Below, one piece after another: positions 36,027 to 47,280 of a DNA stretch of 64,000 nucleotides. The stretch comes from Rhypophila decipiens (taxonomy: Eukaryota > Ascomycota > Sordariomycetes > Sordariales > Naviculisporaceae), in contig MU858102.1 of assembly GCA_033297075.1 (NCBI GenBank), positions 1 to 64,000 on the forward strand. Reading direction: 5' to 3'. Under the pieces are notes generated by a model. The model was not told where the DNA came from. It saw only the letters and a list, made by a program, of their open reading frames with translations, and ran no database searches. A program made the position numbers and the translations under genes. Position 1 is the first letter of the stretch; the number at the start of each line of letters is the position of its first letter.

Positions 36027-37121
36027 ATGGCACCTCACAGAGAGCAAGTCACAATGGACGCCAAAGAAATGACTGTTGAGGCAGAACCTCTCATGAATGA
36101 CTTTGAGTCCGGGACACACCATATTCTGTCGACACGGTCCACCGCGCAGCTCACCAAACTCAAAGTCCATTACCTCCTCAATGTTGTCCTCACGCTCATG
36201 GTCCTCTTTCTGACGGCCATCATCTTTGTCCGGGAGCATGGAGCAGCTCCTTTTTCTCAATGCAGTCCTGAGTGCAACAACTATTACTGTGAGTCCTCCA
36301 CTCCTCCATTCACTTCCGCTTGTCACACATCACAGACGGTTAACAGAAGCTAGCTCCCGCTCTCGAGGCAACATGGACCGGGTCACACGTCGTACGTCCG
36401 GTCGTCACAAAAAACACGCCAGTCTCGCCGTTTAACCACGGAACCATGGAGGACATGGACAGCAACTGGACGTCTCTCCTGCGCGGTAAGTGGGCCTGGA
36501 GATCTGGAAGCCATATCATTCAATGCTGACTCAGTTCTGTTTGCCAATCTCAACAGTCGGGTTCATGGGCCTCACGGATGAGGAGCTCAAGAAGGTCGGC
36601 GCTCCTACCAACTCTGTACGGCTACCTGCTGAAAGCGGGGGCGGCTACATGGCGTATCTGGCAAGCCATCACCATTTGCACTGTCTGGTAGGTTCAATAT
36701 GCCTTACCCGCCGACATTAGGGCAAACCAGTCTCTGACGCCACCCGTTTGATAGTATCTCCTCCACCAGAGCCTCTACCCGGATTGGTACGAGACCCGCA
36801 GCGAGGTTTGGAACATGTCGGCTCGGCTGAGACAGTCGCACTGGGGTACGGTTACACCACCGCCATATCTTGTGTCAAGACGACATTGCTAACCACACAT
36901 GCCGGTCAGATCACTGCGTCGACGAGCTGAGAGACTACGTCATGTGCCATGCGGACTCTACTGTGGTGACGTACGAGTGGATGGAGGGCGTAAAGAGCTC
37001 GTTACCGCAGCAGGGCAATGCCCGTGTTTGTGCGAATTGGGATGGCCATTTCCAGTGGCAGCTTGACCGTCAGGTTCCAGCTCCGAAAACGAAGATCATG
37101 AGGCCTGCTGAGATGGACTAA
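36027..37121 (+). CDS. UstYa/DUF3328 family oxidase
   Basis: Five exons: 36027-36288, 36354-36485, 36557-36687, 36755-36845 and 36910-37121; 275 residues. A cytosolic N-terminus is followed by one membrane helix (YLLNVVLTLMVLFLTAIIF, about 51-69), then a lumenal domain with the family start YYSPALEA. Both HxxHC motifs that define the copper-dependent UstYa family are intact: His170-Cys174 (HHHLHC) and His204-Cys208 (HWDHCVDELR). Family members oxidise and crosslink ribosomal peptides in the secretory pathway. The head-to-head position with a Kex2 repeat precursor makes that precursor the obvious substrate. Introns are 58-71 nt with normal borders; the acceptor of intron 1 (CTAG|CT) was chosen because it restores the SPA motif. 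Confidence 0.9.
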
Positions 37122-37437
37122 GGGAGCCTTGGGGACGGTACTTTGTTTTGATGAAGCTAAAGGCTTGATGAAATGGGTTGCAAAGGGACAATCGTTAGCA
37201 ATGTTCTGGCCACGTAAAGGGTTCGTATTTTAGAGAGTGAAGTTTATCGGCTGCAAAGCTGAGTGCAGGAGGCAACTTGAATGACTAGCATTCATAAGAC
37301 TGATTAGAATAGCCGACTACGGGAAATCAGGCGCACTGGAAATTTGAGATTACAATCACATGGCAGAATCAACACTCATATTTGAGCCTCCTTTGTTTTC
37401 CCAAAAGAGTGAGATGTGAGATACAATACCCCTGGTA
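37122..37437. other. intergenic
   Basis: Convergent 3' flanks, 316 bases; nothing seen. Confidence 0.5.
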
Positions 37438-38394
37438 TTACAAATTCCCATTTCCGCCCTGATCTTGGTCCTTTCCTCCCCACGCAGGAACCAACTCTTC
37501 TTCATTAATCATCTGCCGCTCGTCCATGTCGGGCCCGTCTTCCTCCAGCTCCTGCCCGGCATCATCCTGGTCGTCCTCAAACACGGCATAATTCTCCACG
37601 TCGTAATCGTCGCCCTCTTTGGGCTCGATATCATCGTCTTCTTTTACTTCCTCTGACTTTTCTGTCCCTTCGTCGTCGTCGTCGGGGATTACCATCGATT
37701 CCTTTTTCATACCACCAGGGCCATCGCCAAGTTGATCCATCAACGGGACGGGTTCCACACCAACTACATCCGTGGCATCGGATTCCGAGGGGCGAGTTGT
37801 CTCGTCTGCTGGTACATTTGATGCTGCGTCCTCGGGCTTTGTGTTTTCAGCTGATAGACCCTGATCATGTCCCTCGGAGGCAGGATCAGCATCATTCCGT
37901 GATTCAACTTCTTCTTCGACGGTACTTCCAAACCGCTGTAAATTGGCGCGCATCTTGCGATCTTCCTCCTCCACATCGTCACCAGGCTGGACAAGAAGGT
38001 CCCTGGAAGACTCTGAATATTTCCTTCGACGTTTTTTAGCCGGACGACCGTCTTCATCGCCATCACCAGGCTCATGGTCCTCGTGACTAGAACCCTCGGA
38101 GTGCGTCAAATCAGGAGGTGTGCTGGCTAGGCCTGGGGAGGCACGTTCTCGCTTATCCCCGGTCACATGATCGCTTGTATTGCTTGTGTTTTGGGGTGGT
38201 GTATATCTCCCAGCCAGCGCTGCCAAAGCCGCATCGTCTGGGTCGGGAATTGGCTGCGAGAAATCTTGTTTGAAGGGATTATGGGCGTCATCATCGAGCT
38301 GGTCTTCCCCTGCTGCTGAGATGTAGAGATTTGTGTCGTTGTCGTCTTTCGAGTACTGCGGCCCTCGGGTCGTTCGTCCGGATTCGAACTCCAT
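37438..38394 (-). CDS. acidic, probably nuclear protein of unknown function
   Basis: Single exon, 318 residues, very rich in Asp/Glu/Ser. A basic cluster PAKKRRRKYSESSRD (about 120-134) looks like a nuclear localisation signal, and KRERASP near 80 is a second basic patch. The C-terminal half consists of acidic runs (DDDDEGTEKSEEVKEDDDIEPKEG). No folded domain is recognisable, and the whole chain is probably disordered. Chromatin-associated acidic chaperones share this composition, but composition alone does not assign a function. The next gene upstream on the same strand starts about 0.4 kb away at its 3' end. Confidence 0.65.
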   Translation of the reverse strand: MEFESGRTTRGPQYSKDDNDTNLYISAAGEDQLDDDAHNPFKQDFSQPIPDPDDAALAALAGRYTPPQNTSNTSDHVTGDKRERASPGLASTPPDLTHSEGSSHEDHEPGDGDEDGRPAKKRRRKYSESSRDLLVQPGDDVEEEDRKMRANLQRFGSTVEEEVESRNDADPASEGHDQGLSAENTKPEDAASNVPADETTRPSESDATDVVGVEPVPLMDQLGDGPGGMKKESMVIPDDDDEGTEKSEEVKEDDDIEPKEGDDYDVENYAVFEDDQDDAGQELEEDGPDMDERQMINEEELVPAWGGKDQDQGGNGNL

Positions 38395-38750
38395 TTTGGG
38401 TTAATGTTGGATTACGAGATACGGGTGTACGTTTAGGCTCTGCTGAGTGCTGAGAGGAAAATGTCACTTGGCTCTCGGAGAGGAATGTGGTGATCTTAAG
38501 ATGTATGCCATGTCCTTGTGCCGTCTCCATTCCGGTGGACAATCCATGATGACGACATCTGATGTCGGATCCGGCGGTGACTGCCGGTGACATCACCGTC
38601 GCGGTTTACGATAATCCCGGAACGACCCATTTTTCAGGAACAGAATCTTAGCGAGATTGCGTCTGGAAACGTCTTTGTAGTCTCTGGCTCCACATCAATT
38701 GATGAAAATGAAAGCAATGGAATATATGGGTTCCGGGTGACAAATTGACC
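38395..38750. other. intergenic
   Basis: 356 bases between two co-oriented genes, holding the promoter of the acidic protein; nothing else seen. Confidence 0.5.
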
Positions 38751-40028
38751 TCAGAGACACCCAAAAGTCTTGGCAACCGCAAACTCGTACACACTCTCAG
38801 GGCACAAATCCCGGACCATCTGCCCCAACAACGCCGACGTGCCCACTGTATAATACGGCATCAAGAACCGATCACTCATAGCATCGTGGACTGTCTTCGC
38901 AACCGCCTCGGCGTCTTGCGCTCCCCCGTCGGCCGCAACCATCACACTCTTGAACCACTGATCCAACATGGGCCTGTAAACCTTTTCCTCTGCCTCCCCA
39001 AGTGGCATCTCAGACTTGACCAGCCGTCCAAATGAGTCAACTCCCACTGGAACCTGCCCCGTTCCATTTTTCTCCCCGTCGCGATGTCCGTTCAGCCCAT
39101 CATAGTACCCATCCAAAGCATTCTTGATTTTACCTCCAATCCCACCAGACCTTGTAAATCCCGGCCGAATAGTGGTCATCCCGACACCAAAGGGCATCAG
39201 TTCCAGCCTCCACGACCGTGTCATGCCCTCAATAGCCGCCTTCAAAGCAGAATAAGGCGCCCACATGGGCGGGTTGAAGAAACCACCCACACTCCCAATA
39301 TTCACGAAGCGGCCCTTGTTCTTCTTGATAATCGGCATGAAAGCATGAATAACCGAGATGTAAGCGAAAAAGTCTAGTTCGAAGATTTTGCGCACGTCTG
39401 AGAGCGGCGTGGCTTCCATCGGCGAGATCATGCAGTACCCAGCGTTGTTGACCACCCCAACTAATCGCCTCTGCGGATCGGAGCCAATTCTGGAGCTGAT
39501 TTCTTCGACGCAGTGGGATATGGATTCGGGAGAAAGGACATCCATTACTAGCGTGTGAATCGCATTGGGCGGAAGGTGGGTTGCTGACTCGGAGGCGGAT
39601 ACGGCATCGCACACTTTGTGGACTTCATTGGCGTTTGGGACAGTCGCAAAGACGGTATAGCCTTTTGTAGCGAGGTATAAGGACGTCGCTAGACCGATGC
39701 CCTCGCTTGCACCGGTGACGACCACGCTTGGAGCATAGCCCTTGAGAGGAGATGGGGTGGTGTGCCGCTGCGGTTTAAGTCCGTTGAAGATGAAATAAAG
39801 GATGTAATTGCTCATGTAGTGGACGACGAAATCGAGCCATGCTAGGATGCGGTTGAGCATCGCTAGCAGGCTGGAGAACAAGGAGAGGAGTTTATTTCTT
39901 GCCGGCATCGTTGTCGATGTTGTCGGATCAACAGTTCGGAGAAGGAGCGCTTGAGAGCCTGTCTGTTGTCGTTTTGTTCCTGGTTCTCCTACCTTTGGAT
40001 CGCCACTCCTGTCCATGACGTCAACCAT
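38751..40028 (-). CDS. membrane-anchored short-chain dehydrogenase/reductase
   Basis: Single exon, 425 residues from the first ATG, or 385 from the second in-frame ATG at 39908 (MPARNKLLSLF). The latter is plausible because the first 40 residues are low-complexity. A hydrophobic N-terminal segment precedes a classical SDR Rossmann fold: TGASEGIG cofactor motif, NNAGY, a serine in NIGSVGG, and the catalytic YSALK. The segment IRPGFTRSGGIGGKIKNAL and the overall layout resemble NADPH-dependent 1-acyldihydroxyacetone-phosphate reductases and retinol-dehydrogenase-like SDRs, so lipid metabolism at ER or lipid droplets is the best guess. Substrate cannot be read from sequence. Confidence 0.8.
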   Translation of the reverse strand: MVDVMDRSGDPKVGEPGTKRQQTGSQALLLRTVDPTTSTTMPARNKLLSLFSSLLAMLNRILAWLDFVVHYMSNYILYFIFNGLKPQRHTTPSPLKGYAPSVVVTGASEGIGLATSLYLATKGYTVFATVPNANEVHKVCDAVSASESATHLPPNAIHTLVMDVLSPESISHCVEEISSRIGSDPQRRLVGVVNNAGYCMISPMEATPLSDVRKIFELDFFAYISVIHAFMPIIKKNKGRFVNIGSVGGFFNPPMWAPYSALKAAIEGMTRSWRLELMPFGVGMTTIRPGFTRSGGIGGKIKNALDGYYDGLNGHRDGEKNGTGQVPVGVDSFGRLVKSEMPLGEAEEKVYRPMLDQWFKSVMVAADGGAQDAEAVAKTVHDAMSDRFLMPYYTVGTSALLGQMVRDLCPESVYEFAVAKTFGCL

Positions 40029-40817
40029 TTCTGGCTGTTCCTCTCCAACGGCCGCATTTCCCCAGCGGACCTCGAGTAGGCACTGACCGAGTGAAAGGGA
40101 AATTCTTTACTTATTTCCGTATGAAAGATTATTCGAAAAGAATTGTTTGTCCCCATCTGAGGCCAGCAACACTTTTTTCTTGATACAACAAAAGAAGTAT
40201 GCCTATAACCGTAACTATCCACTGACGGTTCCGTCTGGCAACCCATCTCGGTCAATTCCTGCCATGCTATTCGTGCGATAAGTGCGCCAACAGTTGTTTA
40301 ATTCACAGGCAGGCTGTGTTCTACCGCCGGACATCCAATTGGCTTGGGGTGCAGCAGTATCTGCAGGTTGGTGCTGCCACTGTTTGCCTTATTTTCGACT
40401 TGCTTGACAGAACTCAGAATAGCGAACCGTCCCATGCAGGTGTCTTCACTCCGTCGAGCTCTGAGATTGGTGGCCATACTAACTCATCGTCTGTTATTGG
40501 CTCGACTTGCATCTCTCATGGTGGGATAAGCCCCTCCGGAATCTGCCCGTGAGGGAGCCCCGGGTGTCTGTGTATCTCCAACCCAAATCCAACGACCACC
40601 CAAGATAAGGCACCGAGTTGGAAGATGAATGCTCAAAATGAGACTAAAGACAGATGGTCATAGATCCGGTACTCCATCAAACTCTCATCTTGTTGATATA
40701 CCGCCATTATCTTATGAAACCACACTTCCAATTACCTCGCTATTGCTTCTGCGTATCTTTGATAACATCCTAGCATTTTATCACCACTGATCTAGCCCTT
40801 CTCCGTTCGCTACGATC
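40029..40817. other. divergent intergenic region
   Basis: About 0.8 kb between the SDR (-) and the STAND-like gene (+). Short motifless frames at 40316-40552 (+). No repeat or RNA gene seen. Confidence 0.5.
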
Positions 40818-42729
40818 ATGGAGGTGGTGGGTGTTACCGCGGCAGTTGGCTCCCTTGGAACTTTCATCTTCAAGTTTGGCCGCAAAGTCCGCAAGATTGC
40901 TAAGGAGGCCGGGACTGTCGGGGTGCGTATTGAACGAACATCACTGCTTTTCACAATCTCTGGGACCACCATCTCATCCGCAGAAAGATCACTGGATGAT
41001 CGCTGCAAAATTCTAACCGACACTAGCGTCGTTATGGCTTATATGCGAGAGAAGAACCTGTTCGAGGATATGAAGCGGTTTTCACGCATGATACGACAAG
41101 ATATACGAGCCCGTGAAGAGGAAATTGGCACACTCACGAGCCTTGGCTTCATCCCGAGCTTCAAATGGGACAAACTGGACAAATTCATCATCAGTCTGAA
41201 ATGGGACAAACTGGAGCAACGGCTCATTAGTCTGCTGCCCATGATGGAGTGTCATAAGTCGAATGTGGCCATGACCCTGAAGATTCTCACTTTAGAGGCT
41301 ATCTCTCAAAGGAATAAAGTCAGGCCGAGTAAAGAGTACGAAAAGGAGATGTAAGCAGACACTAAAACCTATAATGACGCCGGTGACTGACAGAATCGAC
41401 CAAAGAGAGTCTCTCAAAATACAAATTGTAGAGCACATCGACACGATCAGGTACCTGAAACGAAACAACCGAGACCTCCTAAAAATGATGTCACACTCGC
41501 ATGCGGAAGGCTCTCGGAGGCGGTCTCGATCGCCGGAACCAGATCAGCTTCGTGTCCTATGTCACCTTGGTCAAAGTTTCGTCGAGAGAGAGGCTATTCC
41601 AACAACCCCGCCAGACACTTTTTCTTTCAAGGAGGCGAGGAGGTTAGGGCGATATCGGCAGAAAGAATTCGATTCGAACAGGAGACAGAGGAATGCCACC
41701 CCCCCACACATCGAAATCCCTTACCAGGAGCATCCTGCTGGGCCACGAGTGCATGATCCTGTGTTATCGGCATCGTCGTCGTATATACACATCCGGACCA
41801 GGCCTCAAAATAGACGTCAATATGTGGAGGACGCGGCCAGGGGTCGAAACTTCGTCCACACAGACACCACCCGGTCAATCCACTATGGAGATAGGGGCCG
41901 AAATATTGACCCACCAGAGTCTCATCACATCAATACCAGCCCTCAGCGTTCGGTCAATGCAAAAACTGAAGGTAACTCGACAGGATCTTCAGAACAAATT
42001 ATAAGTGACGTCAGCCCTACGCTCCATTCCACCAGTGCCATGAACGGTAGCTCATCAAGAATCGACCCTGCGAATCTGACACCGCAACACTCCGGAGAAA
42101 CCGCTCGCAGCGCTGCACAACAACACACAAATCCCGACAGCTTGTCAGAGCAAAATTACATCCCTCGACTTCGCCCGACACCAGCACAAGTGCGGACAGA
42201 GCCAACTCCCCCACAAACGCCCACTTCACCAAGCACATTATCGCCAACATCCTCTCAAAGAAGTAGATATCGCAAATCCAATCCTTTACCATCCCTTCAA
42301 ACTCTTCCTTCATCGGCAGATCCAAATGCCGGTAATAGGTATACAGCATACATAGTCACCAAGGCGGGGAAAAGGATCCCCTTCGAGGCACATATCGACC
42401 GGCAAGTTGCGCCCCGCAACTTAATCACTCTCGAGTACGCAACTGAACTGGGAGTGGACATCCAAGAACACACAAGAAGGACACTGAGGTATCGCGATAT
42501 CGAGATTGAATCGGTAGGAAAGGCGACGTTATCGTGGAGCACGCTGCCAGACGACGACACGCTCGCTGAGCCTAGTACCCTCGAGGTAATAGTGTGCCAG
42601 GAGTTGCCGGGGCATGCGTTGATCTTTGGACAGTGGTTCACGACGGCGTGGAGGGACCTCAGAAGAACGGAAGAGCAGCAGATGGAAGAGTTGAGAGCAG
42701 AGGAGGGCTTCAACTCCCTGCAAGTTTGA
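40818..42729 (+). CDS. fungal STAND N-terminal domain fused to retropepsin-like domain
   Basis: Two exons (40818-41350 and 41394-42729) joined over a 43-nt intron give 622 residues. The N-terminus (MEVVGVTAAVGSLGTFIFKFGRKVRKIAK...) matches the helical N-terminal domain found on many fungal NACHT/NB-ARC proteins. No NTPase follows. Instead there is a long Arg/Ser/Pro/Thr-rich linker (about 230-480) and a C-terminal domain, AYIVTKAGKRIPFEAHIDRQVAPRNL...LIFGQWF, laid out like a retropepsin-type aspartic protease (first strand, acidic site, then an I-L/F-G-x-x-F/W segment). The usual DTG/DSG site reads DRQ, so protease activity is unlikely. I infer a domesticated protein-interaction or signalling adaptor. 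An unspliced reading would split it into two ORFs. Confidence 0.65.
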
Positions 42730-42876
42730 TATTAATTACGTTACAAGTACTATTATATAGATATCTCATTATATATGGACATTCTGTGAAACTCTCTAAA
42801 AGTAATTAGTTGACCTTGCATGATGACGATTCTTTGGCATATATCCTGACGACGGGTACCCTGACTTCCACTCCAT

Positions 42877-43582
42877 TCAAAGCAACAAAGCCACCCAACC
42901 AGCAACAGCACCCACAATGCCGCCAAATGTCACACTCCCCTGCTGGGATGCACCACTCCCGGCGGGATCTGAAGTCTGCGCTGCTCCATCCGCACCAGTC
43001 TGAGTTGGTGCAATGGTCGATCCCGTTGGCGAAATCTGGCCGGAAGTAGGTCTGAACGGAGCCGTAAAAATCGGTGTCGACGAGATAGAGGTAGTCAACT
43101 TGATGCCACAGACTGCCTCGGGATCAAACTCATAAGGCTTGTTCCGGAGCTGACAATCCTGCAGGGAGCTCTCCATTGCGTCTACTCAGGATACCGAGTC
43201 GGCGAGTCAGTTAAAGTTTGACCCTTGCCGAGGGAGTGGAAAAAATTACCCGTGAGAACACTCTGGTCGCACCGGTCGGCGATGCAGCAGAGCCATTTCT
43301 CGCGTTTGTCTTGGTGGTTGCAGTTGCAGCCTGGCTCGTTGACGCAGTAGCCCTCTGGCCAGGCTTGGGTGAGGCAGTCGTTCTGTTGAGCATATGGTCA
43401 GATCTGCGGTGGTTATGGTTCACGGCTTTTGGGTTCTTGTCGACGCGTAGGTAAGTTGTACTTACGTTACACTTCGCACCACGTTGTTGCGCCTCTTGGT
43501 CGTAAGCTTGGGGTGATGCTGCTGCGAGGGTGATGCTCGCGCTAAGGACCATAACGGCCAGGGGGAGGGTGAGTCTTGTCAT
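42877..43582 (-). CDS. secreted CFEM-like GPI-anchored protein
   Basis: Three exons on the minus strand: 43582-43466, 43382-43250 and 43181-42877; 184 residues. Signal peptide (LPLAVMVLSASITLAAA), then a compact domain with ten cysteines (KCNNDC, GYC, GCNC, LCCIADRC, DC, VCGI), including the CxC and CC pairs of CFEM-type folds. A Ser/Thr/Pro-rich stalk follows, and the end is hydrophobic (VTFGGIVGAVAGWVALLL), typical of a GPI-anchor signal. CFEM proteins bind haem or act at the host interface and in the wall. The spacing is not a perfect CFEM match, so I say CFEM-like. The start is the MTRLTLP methionine; an upstream in-frame ATG at 43609 adds nine polar residues. Confidence 0.8.
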
Positions 43583-44752
43583 GATTGTTTGGTTTGGATG
43601 GGCTGACAACGATGGTGGGCAACCTGGAAATAAAAGTGTCGATTAAGGTCGATTACGATGGAAAATGATCGGCAATAGTGTACGAGTGAGTGAACTGGTA
43701 AGTGGCTGAGCGAATGAGGGTAATGACAGAGGCGCTCAAAAGTTATACAGACGGCCCCAGGCGCAGGCAAGTCCCGGGGATCCGATCTTTTAAATACGAA
43801 ACCAAAATACGGATATGGGTCAGCTAATTTCCCGTATTCTGCCACCTGGGTTTCCACCTTCTCGAAACAGCGGAGTACAAGCCGAATCGGCCCCACTTAC
43901 CACCGGGGATGGTTTGCCGCCCCGCTCCGGACTCATTCCCGTCTGTTAACAGCTCAACTTATATCATGTCCAGGCCGCCGGATTTGACCAAGTAAAAAAT
44001 TACTCCGGTCCCTTACATTGATCTGCTTGTTGCTTTTCCTCGCAACCATCAGATCCTGAAGCTTTTCCGAGTTTCGGTCGAGTCTTGACCATGACTCAGT
44101 CGCTATGGTTAGGTTTGTGTGGCGGTCCGCATGGTGAATCGTCATGTTTTGGTTGAAATGCTCATCTATCTCCAATTACGTTGTTGAACAGCTGTGAATT
44201 TTCGAGATCGAGATGAAATGAGATCCCGAGAGTAACTTCCTCGAACCAAATACTCAAGGCTGAAGGAAGACAAGCTACGAGTCACGACAAATGAACACTG
44301 TTAGGCAAAAAGGTCCAGACCAAACGCGGCGATCTTGTACCTGCTCAAAAGACATCAACATTCTTACCTGCTCAGCTGGGCTTTAGTAAAACTCCATGGA
44401 GGGATTCAAAGTCGAATACAGCGGGGACAAATGGCGAGGAAAGTGCCTGATCGTTGCTTCTGCTGTTGGCCTGGTGGAGTCCGCCCTGGGCTCTCCGTCT
44501 CGAACCATAAAAAACAAGATTGATTTTGAAATAAACTCTTTTCCCCTCGGCATCGGACTCTCTGTCTCTTTTCTTTTCTTCCGCACACACTCGATATCCG
44601 CACCTGTTTAACTTACCGACGTCTCGTCCCTGATTGAACGAACTAATCACTGGCCGCCAATATCGACCCCAAGCCTTACGCAGGTACATCAAAACTTCAA
44701 AAGGAGTAACCAACATCGCTGATTAAGATCAGGACTGAAAAGTCACACCACC
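43583..44752. other. intergenic
   Basis: About 1.2 kb. Frames at 43579-43896 and 43954-44175 (-) have no motif. The region 44370-44720 has overlapping frames on both strands but no conserved features. Confidence 0.45.
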
Positions 44753-45363
44753 ATGGAATTACCGACACAGCCACAATCAACACAGCTCCCGTGGCCACAC
44801 CGGTCAAACCCGGTCCCGAGCATCCTCATAGAAGCAAGCATTGTCTTGGCAGCCTACTTCCTCATTCGGCTCTACGCTTTACCCGCTGTATTATTGCACA
44901 AACAGCTATCGCTTCCTTCTGGCACAATGCAGCGGTCTTTCCTCTCATCTGGACCAAAGAGCTCCTCACACTCTTCAAGATTGGCGACCAAGGCCGATAT
45001 AGCAGCAATATGACTCCCGGATGGTCAAATCCTACTCATGCGCAAATCGGGCGGGTAGGATATCGGATCCAATCTCAGATTCTCGGGATTCCGGATGGGC
45101 ATCTCTTGGCTTTCTTTGGTAGAGATCCCATCATGCATGCGAATGATGGGGGCTGTGTTGCCGTTGGCTTTTACGGGACAGCGCTGGCGGCCTGGTTCAT
45201 CTTCGGATTCCTGTTCAGAGAAGCCAAGAGTAGACAGAAGACGCCACCTCCATTAGGTCCGGTCGCGGATGCAGCCTTGAAGCTTCTTTTTTTTCCTTGT
45301 ATTCAATGCTCCCACCTGGCTTATGGTGAGAGTCTTGACAATGAAGACCAGGAAAGATATTGA
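44753..45363 (+). other. possible frameshifted or mis-started membrane protein gene
   Basis: Two overlapping plus-strand frames look like one protein. The first (from ATG 44753) has a hydrophobic stretch ILIEASIVLAAYFLIRLYAL and stops at 45013. The second phase, open to 45363, reads RFTRCIIAQTAIASFWHNAAVFPLIWTKELL..., then AVGFYGTALAAWFIFGFLF, which looks like further membrane segments. No GT-AG intron of normal length joins them, so either a single-base indel broke the gene or the true start is elsewhere in the second frame. Family unknown. Confidence 0.3.
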
Positions 45364-45830
45364 GCTTCTGGCGACGGCCAAGGTGGTGAAGAAGGAATAA
45401 TTTGGGGAACAATGTCTGCACCCGTGGGATGAGACTGGCTCTGGTTGTTCTACGGAATACCCGTCGCCTTTTCACCCCTGAAACCATCCAAAGCAGATGC
45501 GGTCCTTATTCCCCTTGGTCAAATTATGAACAGGAGAGAATCCGATGGGCATTGAATGAATATAATTATGATATCAATTGCCAGAATTGACAAGGACGGC
45601 GCTTCACTTGTAAGGCGCAAAAGCGGAACTGCTGATTGCACGCCAAGTAATGACCCTTATATACTACACACCCCCCAGACGTCAATGACTTTGTTAATGA
45701 AGGCTATACTGCGACTAGCCTTACGCTATGCTTGGTTCGCTCCGGTGTCGCCGTCTAACCGTCCGAACGGCGCGCCTCGAGAACCGCCTCCGTCTTCCGG
45801 GTTCCCTCTCGTCCCTCCTTGGTCCCTCCT
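45364..45830. other. intergenic
   Basis: About 0.5 kb at the 3' end of the FAD monooxygenase; nothing supported. Confidence 0.5.
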
Positions 45831-47280
45831 CTACGCCTTCTTTCTTTTTACCAACTCCTCCTTAAACATCTCAACCGCCTCCTTCTTGTACTCCCCGAAA
45901 TCCAGCCCAAACAGAAAACTCCACTTCCCACCCATCGCCTTTCTCAGTCCATCCGGATCTAGCCCCGCCTCGGCTACACCACAGAGTATCCGTCCCATCT
46001 CCCAGCTCGAATCAATAACCCTTTGACACCGTGGTCGTCTCACACTATCGTATGCCCTGAACACTGCACTAATCTGGTTAGCGCATTTGACCTCGCGGAA
46101 CAAAGTCCCGAGGATCATGGCGTCCTCGAAGGCTTGCCCTGCTCCTGCGCCTTGCCAGGGTGTTGTTGCATGGGCGGCGTCTCCTATGATACATGTGTTG
46201 TCGCGGGCGTAGGTTGGTGTCGAGGAGTGGTGGTATTGGGAGTAGGCGTTTGGGGTTTCCTTGTGTTGGTCGAGGACGAGCTGAGTTACCGCAATGTTAG
46301 TCAAAGAGCCGGTGCTGCGAGTGTAGGGGCCAGACAAGGCCGAGACTTACGTCGACAATACCACCCGCGATCGGCCCATCAAGCCACTTATCCAGCGTCT
46401 TGTTCAGGAACTCCCTCGTCAGGGGCCTTTTCCTGCTACCATCAGGCTGACCCTCCAAGTCCTCTACCGCTGAAACAACACACTGCACCATCGTCCGATG
46501 CTCAAGTATATCATGCATGATGAAGGCCCCCTCCCCAATCCAGGCAAATTGTCGGTCCAACTCAAAGTGCTCTGCCCCGATAACAGCCTTGGCCTTCTCG
46601 TACGGCACCAATACCCTACAGTCCCAGAACCCAGCAGGTTTCGCAGCATGTGACTCAGGACCATTGGCGGGCTCCCGTAAGACGTAATCCCGTACCCTGC
46701 TGAATATCCCGTCTGCACCAATGACAGCGTCGAATGCGTCCGATGTGCCGTCTTCGAATGTGATTCTGACTTGTTCTGTCTCTTTGCCGCCGGACCGAGA
46801 ACTTGTTATCTGTTCCATGGCAGCTAGCTTCTTACTAACATGTAAAACACCCTCGAGGTCACCAAGAGGAGCCAGCAGCTCGCGAAGTAGCGAGCCACGG
46901 TGGACTACAACGCCCGGGTCACTCGCACCGGTCATGTCGGCGAGTAACGTGCCAGCTTGGAGTCCGGATCCCAGCATCACACGGCTCGAGTTCATGGGCA
47001 CGGCACCAGCGCGGGATAACAGGTCTGCTACATAGGCACGGCCACCATCTTCTCCATCGGGGGAGGACGAGGAGGAAAACACATGGCGAAGGGCCTGTTG
47101 CGCGTTGGATGATAGGCCCACGGCGGCGCCGCGCTCGGAGAATGTGGGTGCCGACTCGTAGATATGAATCTGGAGGTGTGGAATCTGGACGAGGGCGTTG
47201 GCGAGAGTGGCGCCTGCTAGGCCGCCGCCGATGATTGCAATGCGGATGGGGCTGGTGTTTGTACCGGTCTCATCGGCCAT
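45831..47280 (-). CDS. FAD-dependent monooxygenase (salicylate hydroxylase-like, group A)
   Basis: Two exons (47280-46351 and 46280-45831) with a 70-nt intron; 459 residues. All three family fingerprints are present: dinucleotide-binding IIGGGLAGATLANAL at the N-terminus, the DG motif FDAVIGADGIFSRVRD, and the GD motif CIIGDAAHATTPWQGAGAGQAFEDA after the intron. This fits single-component flavin hydroxylases that use NAD(P)H and O2 on small aromatic or polyketide substrates. No signal peptide, so probably cytosolic. Without splicing, the 3' third including the GD motif is lost. The MADETG start is preferred over the ATG 22 codons upstream because homologues begin just before the GxGxxG motif. 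FAD monooxygenases occur in secondary-metabolite clusters, but no such cluster can be proved here. Confidence 0.88.

Noticed and set aside
37764..38075. Out-of-frame ORF within the acidic nuclear protein
   Set aside because: Shadow of a longer frame with biased acidic composition and a basic nuclear signal.
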